Source: Shewanella algidipiscicola
GTDB taxonomy: Bacteria; Pseudomonadota; Gammaproteobacteria; Enterobacterales; Shewanellaceae
Direction of reading: 5' to 3'
Assembly: GCF_003605125.1 (NCBI RefSeq)
Contig: NZ_QPQT01000001.1
Location: 310,001-374,000 of the forward strand
DNA length: 64,000 nt
Below are positions 44,698-54,061 of this stretch, one piece after another. The notes under the pieces were generated by a model. It made no database searches, was not told the DNA's origin, and worked only from the letters and a program-made list of their open reading frames with translations. The position numbers and the translations under genes are program-made. Position 1 is the stretch's first letter. Each line of letters opens with the position of its first letter.

Positions 44698-45483
44698 ATG
44701 TTTAAACCATCACTGAAAGTCATTCCCCTCGTGCTGAGCACTCTGCTGCTTGTCGCCTGTCAAAAAGAGACCCCGCCTCAACCAGATGAGCTCACCATGC
44801 TTAAGCAAGAGCTAGGGCAACTCAAACAGGATATTCGCATGATGGCAAGTAAAGTGAACGATATTCACCGTGTTGCCATGGCATCGACCACGCCTCAATA
44901 TAAAACCTTGCCGACTCAAGATAATATTGATGACAATGGTCAGCTACCAACACTGGGCGATGATGATGCAAAAATGGCGATTATTGAATTTTCAGACTAC
45001 CAATGTCCTTACTGCAAACGTTATATTGATCAAACATTTCCCCTCCTAAAAACTCAATATATCGACACCGGAAAGCTGAAATATATCGCACGTGATTTTC
45101 CGCTAAATTTTCATCCTAAAGCCAAAGGAGCCGCGATGACCGCCAACTGTAGTTTGCAACAAAATGCCTATTGGCCGATGCGTGACTTGCTGTTTAATAA
45201 CATCCGATCGCTAGGTGACAAACTCTATCAAGACAGTGCCAGCGAATTATCGCTCGACATTAAACAATTTACCGAGTGTCTATCGGCACCGGGCACGTTA
45301 ACGAAAATAGAGCAAGATGTCGCCTACGGCTCATCATTAGGCATTCGTGGCACACCCAGTTTCTTAGTCGGTAATATAGAGAATAACCGCATCATCAATC
45401 CTAAATTAATTGTGGGAGCACAAAACTATCAGACCTTTAATACGATTATTGAAGCGCTACAGTCACCAAGCAGTGACCAGTGA
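44698..45483 (+). CDS. DsbA-like thioredoxin-fold lipoprotein
   Basis: A 261-residue envelope lipoprotein. The lipobox LLLVAC gives Cys21 as the acylated residue. A predicted coiled coil follows (about 30-60, MLKQELGQLKQDIRMMASKV), then a DsbA/DsbG-type thioredoxin domain with active site Cys103-Pro-Tyr-Cys106 (FSDYQCPYCKRYI) and the cis-Pro segment GIRGTPSFLVG. It probably forms or reshuffles disulfides in secreted proteins; the next gene encodes a Cys-rich exported protein. AGGAG precedes the ATG. Past its TGA stop another frame remains open with protein-like sequence to 45598 (see findings), so the C-terminus may be frameshifted. Confidence 0.9.
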   Translation: MFKPSLKVIPLVLSTLLLVACQKETPPQPDELTMLKQELGQLKQDIRMMASKVNDIHRVAMASTTPQYKTLPTQDNIDDNGQLPTLGDDDAKMAIIEFSDYQCPYCKRYIDQTFPLLKTQYIDTGKLKYIARDFPLNFHPKAKGAAMTANCSLQQNAYWPMRDLLFNNIRSLGDKLYQDSASELSLDIKQFTECLSAPGTLTKIEQDVAYGSSLGIRGTPSFLVGNIENNRIINPKLIVGAQNYQTFNTIIEALQSPSSDQ

Positions 45484-45969
45484 AGAAATTAATCCTTATC
45501 ATAAAAGCCCCCAAAATGCAGCCCCGACACCATCTGCAACCCAGGCGGCCATCGGTCAGGCGCTGTTACAATCGTTGTTAACTAAAGCGAACAGCTAGAC
45601 CCGCTACCATTCAATAAAAACCACTATATAACAAAAGCGTACATACCATCCTGTCACATCCTCTTCTCGCTAGCCTCTTAGTGTTACTGAAAAGTAACAC
45701 TTTCATCGAACCTCATCGTCCCCAAAAGAATAAAGCAGCTAATTATCAAAAGCTTACCTTATGGCCTGATGCTTGCTTTAGATAAAGCACTGCGTTGTTC
45801 AGCCAAGCACTTAGGCTCTGTCGCTGCGCTGGCACGATAAAGTGTGCCCAAGATAGCAGTCACGAATATCAACGCTATGCATCAACACGATAGCCGGTAT
45901 ATGGCTCATGAAACGCATTAAGTAAGCACGCTCGTTTTATCCATATTCACTGATATGAAGGTAAATATT
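45484..45969. other. Region between DsbA-like and DUF11-type genes
   Basis: 486 bases. The first 115 are open in a second frame and may be a displaced C-terminus of the DsbA-like protein. A GAAA-loop terminator follows at 45680-45703. A short inverted pair, GGCAC and GTGCC, occurs near 45831-45848. The rest is presumably the promoter of the large exported protein; no consensus sigma-54 site was found. Confidence 0.55.
45680..45703 (+). terminator. Terminator with GAAA tetraloop
   Basis: AGTGTTACT and AGTAACACT form a perfect 9-bp stem closed by a GAAA (GNRA) tetraloop and followed by TT, about 200 bases after the DsbA-like gene. Confidence 0.65.
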
Positions 45970-48255
45970 ATGAAACGTTTTAAATGTAATCGACTTATCA
46001 AGGCGCTCGGTATCTGCTTAGTCAGCAGCACCATCTTATATGGCGCTGACCACACAGCTGCCAACGCATCCTTTTTTCCACAACAGATGAATGCGGCCTG
46101 TATGGCCGAACAAGCTGGATTTGGGCTCAATTGTACTGCTAACGACGTTAGGGTCAGTAAAGTGGATAACATCACTAATATTGATAACCCTGGCGAAGCT
46201 GTACAATGTGTGCTCGGTGAAGAAGTCACCTTCCTTGCCGATGTCACCATTACCACAACGGCCAATGAAAGGTATGACTATTCCGTTTATCTTCCAGAAG
46301 GTAATTGGAGCGCACAAGATAGCAACCCAAATAACGAATGTTCTATCTTACTGGGTCGTACCGATGGTCCCGGCGTTGACCTTGAGGAAGGGTTAGATAG
46401 CTGCGCCGATATCAGTAAGGCACGTGGCTTCTCGCCCACTCACTTATATGAACAGGAGGAGATCACCCTATTTTGTCGTGATGACGATAACTCAGGCAAA
46501 GCCGAGTTTAATTATTGTGCCGCTTGGCATAATAAAACGGGCGCCGATTGTAGTGAAAATGATCCAGCCGCACCTGGTACACCTTCTAAGTGTCGCTGTG
46601 ATGCATTCGATATTGATGTCTTTATTCGCCCCAATCCTCCTCAAGTGATAAAAACCCTTGTCGGTACCAATACCCATACCGAACCGGGCGGCCTCTATAC
46701 CTTTACGGTTAATTTCACTAATCCAAATGCACAAACATCCATTTTTATCACCTCGCTCAGCGATGAAATAGATACTGCTGCCGATGGCAGTTATGAAACC
46801 TCTATCGATTTATGGGGAGCAACTGTGCCAGTCGGCGCAGCTGATGGTATTTATCTCACAAACACTAACTGTGCGCAGCCCGCCGATATCGGTAATGGCC
46901 CCGGTGAGGTCTTACCCAGTGCATCCTACAGCTGTCAATTCAGTGTACATATCGTTGATTCTGATCTACCCGACGATCAACAACCAGAATTGTATAATGA
47001 CTTAGTCAAACTGGCCTTAATTGACCGTAATGGCGATCCAGTTGTTGATGGTAATTCTTGCGCAGCCGTCAGTGGTATCGATGGCGAACACTGTAGTGAA
47101 ACGCGGCAGGTTAACGTAACTAACTTACCACCAAGCATCACGGTCTTGAAAACAGCGAGCCCAGATCAAGTACCAGAGTCGGGCGGCAATGTCACTTATA
47201 CCGTGGATGTCACTAATACCTCTGATGCTTGGGATTCTCCATTATTGCTTAGCTCACTAATGGATAATAAATTTGGTAATTTAGATGGCCAAGGTGACTG
47301 TGCTATTAACGGCTATATCGCACAAGGCGGCACTTATAGTTGTAGCTTTAGTCAATTTATCAGTGGCAGCCAAGCGGGCTCACACACCAATATTGTGACC
47401 GCTAAAGCTCTCGACAATGAAAATGATCAAGCCAGCAATGCGGATTCAGAAACCGTGGTCATTAACGATGTTCCTTCGATGATCGATCTCCAGAAAACCG
47501 CAGATCCTATCGAAGTACTCGAAACGGGTGACGATCCGAGTGTCTCACGTTCGGTTGACTACACTTTCCTATTCAGTGTGGATGCGGCCGGTGTCGATAC
47601 TGTGACCTTTAGCAGTTTAACCGATGACATGTTTGGTAATATTACCGCTGAATGTATGGTTGATACCGTTGATGGTGCGCCTATTACACCTACGCCACTC
47701 GATGGCTTTATGCTCGACCCTAACCATAATGCAAGTTGTACCATTGCGAAATCGCTCACCGGTAATGCAAGCGATGTGCATGTCAATGTAGCAACAATTA
47801 ATGGTGTCGATGACGATGGTCAAGCCGTATCAGATTTCGACGATGCGACAGTGACCTTCTTACCAAGCCAACCAGCTACCGATATGAAGTTCGCTGCCAG
47901 TCTACTCGTGGTATTAGAGCTACATAATGCGGGCATTGAAAATGTGAACCTAACATTGATGACCGTCGGTGGGGCTAACGTATTTACAGAAGATGATACG
48001 GCCAGCTTCATGTTAATCAATGACGGCGGAATGCACGACAGCATAAGCTACCCAGCTTGCAATGAGGGGCAAGAGCTGACTTATAATGGTTCGCCCAATG
48101 ATACCTATAGTTGTGCCTTTACTATCGAGTTAAAACCAGGATTAGAAAATACCGATCCGATTACTTTCCTCGATGACGTTATCGTCAGTGTTGCTGATGA
48201 TGAAGGTAATGTTTCAACCAATGATGTGGCTATTGAAGTGAACACTATCGAATAA
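45970..48255 (+). CDS. Large exported protein with DUF11-type repeats
   Basis: A 761-residue predicted secreted or surface protein. A signal peptide (KRFKCNRLIKALGICLVSST..., cleavage near ANA-SF) is followed by a Cys-rich N-terminal part and at least three Ig-like, DUF11-type segments. These begin PPQVIKTLVGTNTHTEPGGL, PPSITVLKTASPDQVPESGG and PSMIDLQKTADPIEVLETGD, the usual '-KTA-P--V-E-GG-V-YTV-V-N' pattern. It is acidic and rich in Asp and Cys, so it may need the DsbA-like protein upstream. There is no C-terminal anchor (ends AIEVNTIE). The ATG at 45970 has AAGG upstream; the ATG at 45955 has none. Function unknown; adhesion or matrix roles are guesses. Confidence 0.75.
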   Translation: MKRFKCNRLIKALGICLVSSTILYGADHTAANASFFPQQMNAACMAEQAGFGLNCTANDVRVSKVDNITNIDNPGEAVQCVLGEEVTFLADVTITTTANERYDYSVYLPEGNWSAQDSNPNNECSILLGRTDGPGVDLEEGLDSCADISKARGFSPTHLYEQEEITLFCRDDDNSGKAEFNYCAAWHNKTGADCSENDPAAPGTPSKCRCDAFDIDVFIRPNPPQVIKTLVGTNTHTEPGGLYTFTVNFTNPNAQTSIFITSLSDEIDTAADGSYETSIDLWGATVPVGAADGIYLTNTNCAQPADIGNGPGEVLPSASYSCQFSVHIVDSDLPDDQQPELYNDLVKLALIDRNGDPVVDGNSCAAVSGIDGEHCSETRQVNVTNLPPSITVLKTASPDQVPESGGNVTYTVDVTNTSDAWDSPLLLSSLMDNKFGNLDGQGDCAINGYIAQGGTYSCSFSQFISGSQAGSHTNIVTAKALDNENDQASNADSETVVINDVPSMIDLQKTADPIEVLETGDDPSVSRSVDYTFLFSVDAAGVDTVTFSSLTDDMFGNITAECMVDTVDGAPITPTPLDGFMLDPNHNASCTIAKSLTGNASDVHVNVATINGVDDDGQAVSDFDDATVTFLPSQPATDMKFAASLLVVLELHNAGIENVNLTLMTVGGANVFTEDDTASFMLINDGGMHDSISYPACNEGQELTYNGSPNDTYSCAFTIELKPGLENTDPITFLDDVIVSVADDEGNVSTNDVAIEVNTIE

Positions 48256-48278
48256 CCCTGCCATTACCTACAATGACT

Positions 48279-48310
48279 GAAGTAGCCGAGGCCTTGCCTC
48301 GTGCTACTTC
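48279..48310. terminator. Hairpin between convergent exported-protein genes
   Basis: GAAGTAGC-CGAGGC pairs with GCCTCG-T-GCTACTTC (one bulged T) around a 3-base loop, between the stops of the DUF11-type gene and the metalloprotease gene. The T-tracts are poor. Confidence 0.65.
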
Positions 48311-48326
48311 TGCTATCAGGGCATCT

Positions 48327-51300
48327 CTATTTTTTACCCTGACCTTTATTTCCACCATTACCACCCGAACTGCTTAATGAAAGTATCACTCTAGCCGTTG
48401 CCGTGGTGTCACCATCAGAAATGGTATAGCTAAAGCTATCGCTACTCTTAAAACTCTTTGCTGGTACATAGCGAACTTGGCCAGCGGAGGTTATCTCAAC
48501 ACTCCCTTTAGCCCCTTGAGTCACAGAGACTATTACCAGTTCATTTTCTGCGTCACTATCATTGGCCAACACATCGATAAGCACCGCATTTTTCGATGTC
48601 ATGCTGACCTTATCATCGACAGCGATGGGGGCCGAATTCGCTACTGGCTTGACGGTATACTGGGTGCTATAACTTGCAACGTAACGACCGTCTTGGCTAT
48701 TACTCGCAGTCAGTAACACCTCATAAGCGCCTGACTCACTGTTAAGATCTGAGGTCACTACAATATTAGCTTGGCTGGTTTGTCCCGGGGCTAAAAGTAA
48801 CTGGTTCTGACTACTGTGCCACCCTGATGACAATTGGGCTGACAGGTCAAACGAACTACTGTCGCAAGCTTCGGTATCTTTATTGGTCACGCTAATGCCA
48901 TAGCTTACCTGTGTCCCTGCTACGACCTCGGTGTCATTAGCACTGATCAGCGTCAGGATAGGGGCTGCACGCTCACATACCGCCACTGGAGAAGCTACCG
49001 TATAGGTCGCGCTGTCTGTCACACGATAAAGCGGTTCATCGACATGTTGGGCGCTAATGTCAAAATCATAAATACCGGCACTCGCCTCTGGCAGTGAAGT
49101 AACATAGATACTCACATCGCGCTGCTCACCGGGCGACAAACTGATCCTCTGATGATTGGCGGTCCACCCCGTTGGAACATTGGCCGCTATCTCATAATCA
49201 CTTGCGCTACACGCATTATTGTCTCGATTGATAAGCGTCCCCCGATACACGACTTGAGTTCCTGCCATTAATGGTTCACTACTATCGAGCGTTAAGCTAA
49301 AACTCGGCGCGGCTAACACACAGGCCAATTCTGGCTCTTCAACCACATAACTTACCTTAGATACCTGACTATATTGAGTGTTAGCGACATTTGTGGCACT
49401 AATAGCAATATCATAAAATCCTTCACTTGCTGATGTTGCAGAAGTCACACTGACAGAAGTTGCAGCGCTTTCACCTGGCGCGAGATACAAGCTTTGATCT
49501 TGCGATAACCAACCGCTAGGTACATTGGCACTAATAGCAAAGCTGGCATCGCCACAGCCGACACTATCATTATTTGTGATATTCACTCGATAATCGACCT
49601 TACTACCGGCCTCAACCCATGGACTTTCATTGGGGGTGATACTGAGGCTCGGAGCCGATTGAATACAACTTTGCCCAGCGTAACTCACGTTAACTGACAC
49701 ACCGCTTTTATCCGCCCATTCCGTAGTGATCGTCACTCCGGCAGCCGCATCGGTATAACTTTGCCCCACGATTAAGGCAGCATCATCGAGATCCCTCAAT
49801 CCACTTTTAGGTGTCATGTCCAGCAACAAGCTACTTTCAATATCCTCATCGCTTTGATTCAAATGCAGTAGCACACCTTGCGTCACAGCTTTACCGGCGA
49901 GGAAACTATCAAAACCCGTACCTTGACGATATTCTAAGTAATACCATAAGGGCTCACCTGTTTGCGCGTCGCTGCCACGGCGAACTTTGAGCCCCTTTGC
50001 TTGACCGTCGAGCGCACTGCCATAAGGCGATAATAGATAATTGCCATCATCATCGGCACTGATTACATCGCCCTGCTCCGGCGTTAACCACCCTAAACGT
50101 TCTTTGTTAAATAGGTTAAAGTGTCCCTCAGATTTGCCCATGATATCCAGCGTGTCACCATAAGTGATCGCGACACAAGCATCGCTCAGATAACCATCGC
50201 CACAACTAAGCTCCTTAGCATGCTTTAAGCCCAAGTTGTGCCCTAGCTCATGGCCGATAGTGAGCAGGTTCAATTCGCCATTAATCCAAGCACGAGAAGG
50301 ATTCCCCCCAAGTGTACCTTGACCTCGCCAACCGCAACTGCTGTTTTGAGGAAGCAGATAGACCAAACGTTGATATTGACTTAAATCAATACCATCATCA
50401 GTAGCCAATTGTTGCGCATAACGGTCCATGCCAAAGTAGTCACAATTGGTGTCTAGCGGTAAGGTGTAATACCCCCTCACATCACCGCTAAGCCATGTCT
50501 GACCATAAGAGGCTTCTTGGTAATAATCATTGACTCGACCAAATACCATCTGTTGAACATCTTCTTTGCTCCAGGGCTGTAAATTAGGGCTATCTTGAAA
50601 ATTCAACATCAGCACCAGTACTTTCTGCTCACCCAAGGTGTTATTGACGCTCGTACTTTTGCTGAGGGGCTCGTCGGTATTACTGACGTCCTCTGTGGCT
50701 GCCAGTGTAAAAATACTCTCTTGACTATCATCTAACACTAACGTGCCGAGTTGATCTGACTCTGACTCTGACTCTGACTCTGACTCTGACTGATGATTAA
50801 ATAACCAGCCATCTGCTTTAACAGTCATACCCGATTGTAATTGCGTAGTATCAATGCTCTGCGGCAGGTGTAATTGAATACGCCCTGTTTTGGTCATTAA
50901 TTCGTAGCGTAGACGGTGTGAAGCACTATCAGTATAATCCTGATATACGATGAATAACTGCCCCTGCAATTGCTTTTTTTGCGCTAACAGGCTTAATACG
51001 TCATCTGGCATCGCCGCTCGTTTACTCATAGGTACAGTGCTACGTACCGCAGCCATGGGATCCAACTTTAGTAACGCTTGCTGTGCTAATTGACGCTGCG
51101 CGGCCAATGCTTTAATTGAGTTGAGTGTGCGACGTTTTTCTACTTTTGAGTCGCGACCATAGTGATCCATCAAACGGGTTAACTTAAGGGTCTGTTGCTC
51201 AACTTGCCGCTGATGTAAGAAGCGTTGTGCATTACCGACAGTGACATCTATATTATCGTTATCGGCTTCACGAGGAACCGCCATGGCCACATCGATAACC

Positions 51301-51401
51301 AATGTAGACGTTAAGAGCAGTAGAGACAGGGTTAATGCCAGATTTCGGCGACATGACACAGCAAACAATGTATGCATCATGGTCAAAGTAGTGATATTCA
51401 A
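48327..51401 (-). CDS. Secreted M11-like (gametolysin-type) zinc metalloprotease with Ig-like repeats
   Basis: A 1,024-residue exported protease. A signal peptide (hydrophobic LALTLSLLLLTSTLVIDVAMA) and a pro-region of about 200 residues come first, then an Asp/Ser-Glu repeat tract (203-216). The catalytic domain has HELGHNLGLKH (His384, Glu385, His388, His394) and the Met-turn-like YGDTLDIMGKSEG with FNKERLGWL, the order seen in peptidase family M11. Three Ig-like repeats of about 110 residues follow, each starting Cys-x-x-Ala-Ala-Pro or similar with a second Cys. A C-terminal VCBS/cadherin-like domain (APIAVDDKVSM ... FSYTISDGDTTATA) and a Gly/Lys tail end it. The start is TTG with AGGGA 6 bases upstream; ATG codons lie 7 and 8 codons later. 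Confidence 0.85.
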   Translation of the reverse strand: MNITTLTMMHTLFAVSCRRNLALTLSLLLLTSTLVIDVAMAVPREADNDNIDVTVGNAQRFLHQRQVEQQTLKLTRLMDHYGRDSKVEKRRTLNSIKALAAQRQLAQQALLKLDPMAAVRSTVPMSKRAAMPDDVLSLLAQKKQLQGQLFIVYQDYTDSASHRLRYELMTKTGRIQLHLPQSIDTTQLQSGMTVKADGWLFNHQSESESESESESDQLGTLVLDDSQESIFTLAATEDVSNTDEPLSKSTSVNNTLGEQKVLVLMLNFQDSPNLQPWSKEDVQQMVFGRVNDYYQEASYGQTWLSGDVRGYYTLPLDTNCDYFGMDRYAQQLATDDGIDLSQYQRLVYLLPQNSSCGWRGQGTLGGNPSRAWINGELNLLTIGHELGHNLGLKHAKELSCGDGYLSDACVAITYGDTLDIMGKSEGHFNLFNKERLGWLTPEQGDVISADDDGNYLLSPYGSALDGQAKGLKVRRGSDAQTGEPLWYYLEYRQGTGFDSFLAGKAVTQGVLLHLNQSDEDIESSLLLDMTPKSGLRDLDDAALIVGQSYTDAAAGVTITTEWADKSGVSVNVSYAGQSCIQSAPSLSITPNESPWVEAGSKVDYRVNITNNDSVGCGDASFAISANVPSGWLSQDQSLYLAPGESAATSVSVTSATSASEGFYDIAISATNVANTQYSQVSKVSYVVEEPELACVLAAPSFSLTLDSSEPLMAGTQVVYRGTLINRDNNACSASDYEIAANVPTGWTANHQRISLSPGEQRDVSIYVTSLPEASAGIYDFDISAQHVDEPLYRVTDSATYTVASPVAVCERAAPILTLISANDTEVVAGTQVSYGISVTNKDTEACDSSSFDLSAQLSSGWHSSQNQLLLAPGQTSQANIVVTSDLNSESGAYEVLLTASNSQDGRYVASYSTQYTVKPVANSAPIAVDDKVSMTSKNAVLIDVLANDSDAENELVIVSVTQGAKGSVEITSAGQVRYVPAKSFKSSDSFSYTISDGDTTATARVILSLSSSGGNGGNKGQGKK
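50755..50790 (-). repeat. Six tandem TCTGAC hexamers inside the metalloprotease gene
   Basis: Six perfect copies of TCTGAC on the plus strand encode a Ser-Glu run on the minus strand. The unit is a multiple of three, so changes in copy number would alter linker length without a frameshift. Confidence 0.9.
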
Positions 51402-51978
51402 TTACATTCCCTAAAAACAAAATAAAACTAATCCAACACCGAAAATAAACGGGGCAGATGAGTTAAATGGTGAGATCGAGTTTACTCACACCATCATAGG
51501 GGCAACCCTTGATATATACTGGCGTTGAGAGCAAAACAGCCGGCATACTAGCAAAGCGAGTGGTGATATTTCAACCAAATAAAGATGTTTTTTTGAACTA
51601 ACAAATATACTTTTTATGAATTAGTATCGGAATCAAAGTCAAAGAAAAAAATAAAATAATCTGTTGTCACGAAATAGCCATACGATAGGCAAAGCCCGGT
51701 GGCAACAATAACAAAACAACCTGCTATAGGTGATAACCAAAAATACGTTACCGCAACATTCAAGGGCGATGACATCATCTCGATAAGGCGAGGCAACATC
51801 ATCAGTATTGCCGTATGAGCCGTTAGTCACATGAGGTGCTCACCAAGCCGTCATATGCCGCGAAACATTGTAATCCTGGCAGCGCCTTGGCGAGGTGACA
51901 CCCGCTGACAATAGGGTTTTACAGCCAGTGTGATAAACAAACGGTAGATAAAGCAGATGGGATCGGTATGGCTTGATA
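51402..51978. other. Intergenic region upstream of the metalloprotease
   Basis: 577 bases, AT-rich near 51560-51680. Minus-strand frames at 51614-51802 (62 residues, hydrophobic) and 51840-52034 are open but have no good ribosome-binding site or known motif, and I do not call them genes. The metalloprotease promoter should lie here. Confidence 0.5.
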
Positions 51979-52695
51979 TTAGCGGCGACGAAAGGCTTTA
52001 AGCACCCAGTACATTGGCTTAAGATCCTTGCCACCTTTATAACGAAATGGCCATAAAAGTTGGCCTAGCCATTGCCAAGGCGACAGACGTTTTTGCGCAT
52101 AACGCCAGCACGTTTCGCCGCCGCATTGCCGGTAATAGGCTAGTGCCGGATCAATCAGCTGATGATCGGCGCCTAAATAACGATACAGGCTATGGATATA
52201 CACAAGTAGATCACGTACCTGCTGGCGCGCCATATTTTTATCTTGCTGGTTGGCTTCAAAATCGATAAAGGTGATCTTGCCATCTTGCCAACATATATCA
52301 CGCAGTGCTGGGCGCCCATGGGCAAAACCGGCTTGATGCAATTGGGCTAAACCTTTAGCACTGTCTTTTAAAATCTGTAACTTTTGTTGTGGGTCATCAC
52401 TATCGGCCAACAGACCGTTGACAGGCATACCGGCATCGGCGACCACGAAATAATCATCGCCAAAGCTGACCAATTCTGGCACTGGTGCGCCTTTCGCAGC
52501 TAAGCTTTGCAGTGCGCTAATTTCAAGTTGAAACGACTGTAACGGTTGTGATTTTAACCATCGCATGGCGCCAGTTAACCGCTCAGGTTGCTTCAACCAG
52601 TAAGTCTGGCCTTCAAAATTGAAACTGACTACCCGCTTACCCTTATTGTCGGCTAACACTTTATCGATAACAGCTTGTATAGCAGGTTTAGTCAC
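51979..52695 (-). CDS. LPS-kinase/RIO-like phosphotransferase
   Basis: A 238-residue protein-kinase-fold enzyme, of the BUD32/RIO-like group that includes KdkA and WaaP. The N-lobe Lys is probably in YWLKQPE. The catalytic loop is AHGRPALRDICWQDGKITFI, and the magnesium motif that follows is DFEAN, in place of DFG. The C-terminus is basic and aromatic (WQWLGQLLWPFRYKGGKDLK), suggesting membrane association. It may phosphorylate a lipopolysaccharide core sugar or a protein. Single gene, transcribed in the same direction as ycaR-lpxK-msbA upstream, about 155 bases away. Confidence 0.75.
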   Translation of the reverse strand: MTKPAIQAVIDKVLADNKGKRVVSFNFEGQTYWLKQPERLTGAMRWLKSQPLQSFQLEISALQSLAAKGAPVPELVSFGDDYFVVADAGMPVNGLLADSDDPQQKLQILKDSAKGLAQLHQAGFAHGRPALRDICWQDGKITFIDFEANQQDKNMARQQVRDLLVYIHSLYRYLGADHQLIDPALAYYRQCGGETCWRYAQKRLSPWQWLGQLLWPFRYKGGKDLKPMYWVLKAFRRR

Positions 52696-52820
52696 ACGTT
52701 GAACTCCGATTAGGCTGAGGGGGGATTATGGGCAGTCGATTAGAGAAAATCAATATATCGCCGTTTAGCTGCTGTAACTATAGGCAATGGGGACAAGATA
52801 ACAGATGAGAAATAAAGCAA

Positions 52821-52840
52821 GCGCGCCTGTACAAGCGCGC
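52821..52840 (-). terminator. Hairpin after ycaR
   Basis: GCGCGC (52821-52826) pairs with GCGCGC (52835-52840), part of the direct repeat GCGCGCCTGT-ACAA-GCGCGC. TTGCTTTATTTC follows on the minus strand. It lies 11 bases after the ycaR stop. Confidence 0.6.
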
Positions 52841-52850
52841 CTGTGGCAAA

Positions 52851-53030
52851 TTAAGCCTCGTCGGTCCACGGCTCAGCTTTATTGGCTAATAATACCGGGA
52901 TCCCATCATCTATTGCATAAGCGAGACGATCAGCTTTACAGATAAGCTGCTGTTTAGCTTTATTATATTCAAGTTTGCCTTTACAAACTGGGCAGGCCAC
53001 TATCTCTAAAAGTTTCTTATCAAACGCCAT
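52851..53030 (-). CDS. ycaR: Trm112-like protein YcaR
   Basis: A 59-residue zinc-ribbon-like protein: [18 protein letters not shown], then [20 protein letters not shown]. Cys13, Cys16 and Cys31 are the likely metal ligands, and 'AY-I-DGIP-LL' is the Trm112/UPF0434 signature. In eukaryotes Trm112 activates methyltransferases; the bacterial role is not settled. Its start lies within the 3' end of lpxK (11-base overlap), and the order msbA-lpxK-ycaR is the one in E. coli, where kdsB follows. Here kdsB is not adjacent. The gene is just under common ORF length cut-offs. Confidence 0.92.
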   Translation of the reverse strand: MAFDKKLLEIVACPVCKGKLEYNKAKQQLICKADRLAYAIDDGIPVLLANKAEPWTDEA

Positions 53031-54057
53031 TTGAATTTCCTTGTTGTACTGATTTACGCTGTTGTAACTGAGCTATCAACTGCTGTTCAAACTGTGGAGC
53101 TATCTTGGCATCTACTGGCAGATACCACCAGTTTTGCTTTGCAAATTCGCGACATTTAACCGCATCTTTCTCTGTCATCAAGACCTGTGCACCACAGGCA
53201 ATGGCATCGATATCGGCTAAGGTCAACGGGTGGTGATCATCAAATGCATGTTGCTTTTGCGTCGTGATCCCCAGCTGGTTTAGAGTATTAAAAAAACGCT
53301 GAGGATTGCCAATGCCAGCAATGGCGACCGCCTGTGGTTCAACACTAAATACCGCTGCCGATAAGCCATCACCCTGTGGGGGCTTAACTGGTTGCCACTG
53401 AGCTGCATGCAGTTGCATTAACCATTCACCCTCTTGGCACTCATCACCATTAACTAAAGTAAAGTCAACCGCCTGCTGACGCCAGCGCCCTTCTCGCAGC
53501 GGGCCTGCGGGTAACAGATAGCCATTACCGAAACGGCGCTCGCCATCGAGAATCAGCAGTTCAATGTCTCGGGCCAGCGCATAGTGCTGTAGGCCATCAT
53601 CGGAGATGATGATATCAACATCATGTGCTTGTAGCAGGGCATGACAGGCTTCAACTCGCTTGGCTCCAATTACCATAGGTACTTGGGTTCGCGCCACTAT
53701 CATCGCGGGCTCGTCACCAACTTCTCGGGCGGGCATGCCCGGTAATACCGACTTAACGCCGTTAAAGTCCACGCCGTAACCACGACTCACCACACCGGGA
53801 CGATAGCCGTGACGCCGTAGCAGCTCAATTAAATAGATAACGGTAGGCGTTTTGCCACTGCCACCGACGGTGATATTGCCCACTACGATAACCGGTACTG
53901 GCATCTGAGTCGCTGACTTGATGCCAACTCGAAACAACAGCCGCCGAGTGGCCGTCACCAGATAAAACAACCCACAAAGTGGCAGCAAGGCTAAGGCAAG
54001 CAGTCGATAACCCACACTTGCCTTGGCGTACCAGAGACGATTAACAAAACCTTGCAT
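53020..54057 (-). CDS. lpxK: Tetraacyldisaccharide 4'-kinase
   Basis: A 345-residue inner-membrane-associated kinase that phosphorylates the lipid A disaccharide precursor. An N-terminal hydrophobic helix ([20 protein letters not shown]) anchors it. The Walker A is [30 protein letters not shown] and the [11 protein letters not shown] segment are family-conserved. E. coli LpxK has 328 residues. The start at 54057 (MQGFVNRLW) was chosen because the longer frame would overlap msbA by 80 bases; only a weak TAAG precedes it, and coupling to msbA, which stops 4 bases upstream, is likely. Confidence 0.95.
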   Translation of the reverse strand: MQGFVNRLWYAKASVGYRLLALALLPLCGLFYLVTATRRLLFRVGIKSATQMPVPVIVVGNITVGGSGKTPTVIYLIELLRRHGYRPGVVSRGYGVDFNGVKSVLPGMPAREVGDEPAMIVARTQVPMVIGAKRVEACHALLQAHDVDIIISDDGLQHYALARDIELLILDGERRFGNGYLLPAGPLREGRWRQQAVDFTLVNGDECQEGEWLMQLHAAQWQPVKPPQGDGLSAAVFSVEPQAVAIAGIGNPQRFFNTLNQLGITTQKQHAFDDHHPLTLADIDAIACGAQVLMTEKDAVKCREFAKQNWWYLPVDAKIAPQFEQQLIAQLQQRKSVQQGNSNGV

Positions 54058-54061
54058 TGAC

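Noticed and set aside
45825..45850. Sigma-54-like CTGGCACG near 45830
   Set aside because: The GC element that should follow at 12-bp distance is absent; a GC occurs at 15 bp instead.
51614..51802. 62-residue hydrophobic minus-strand frame
   Set aside because: It overlaps another frame of equal quality, has no ribosome-binding site and no recognisable domain.
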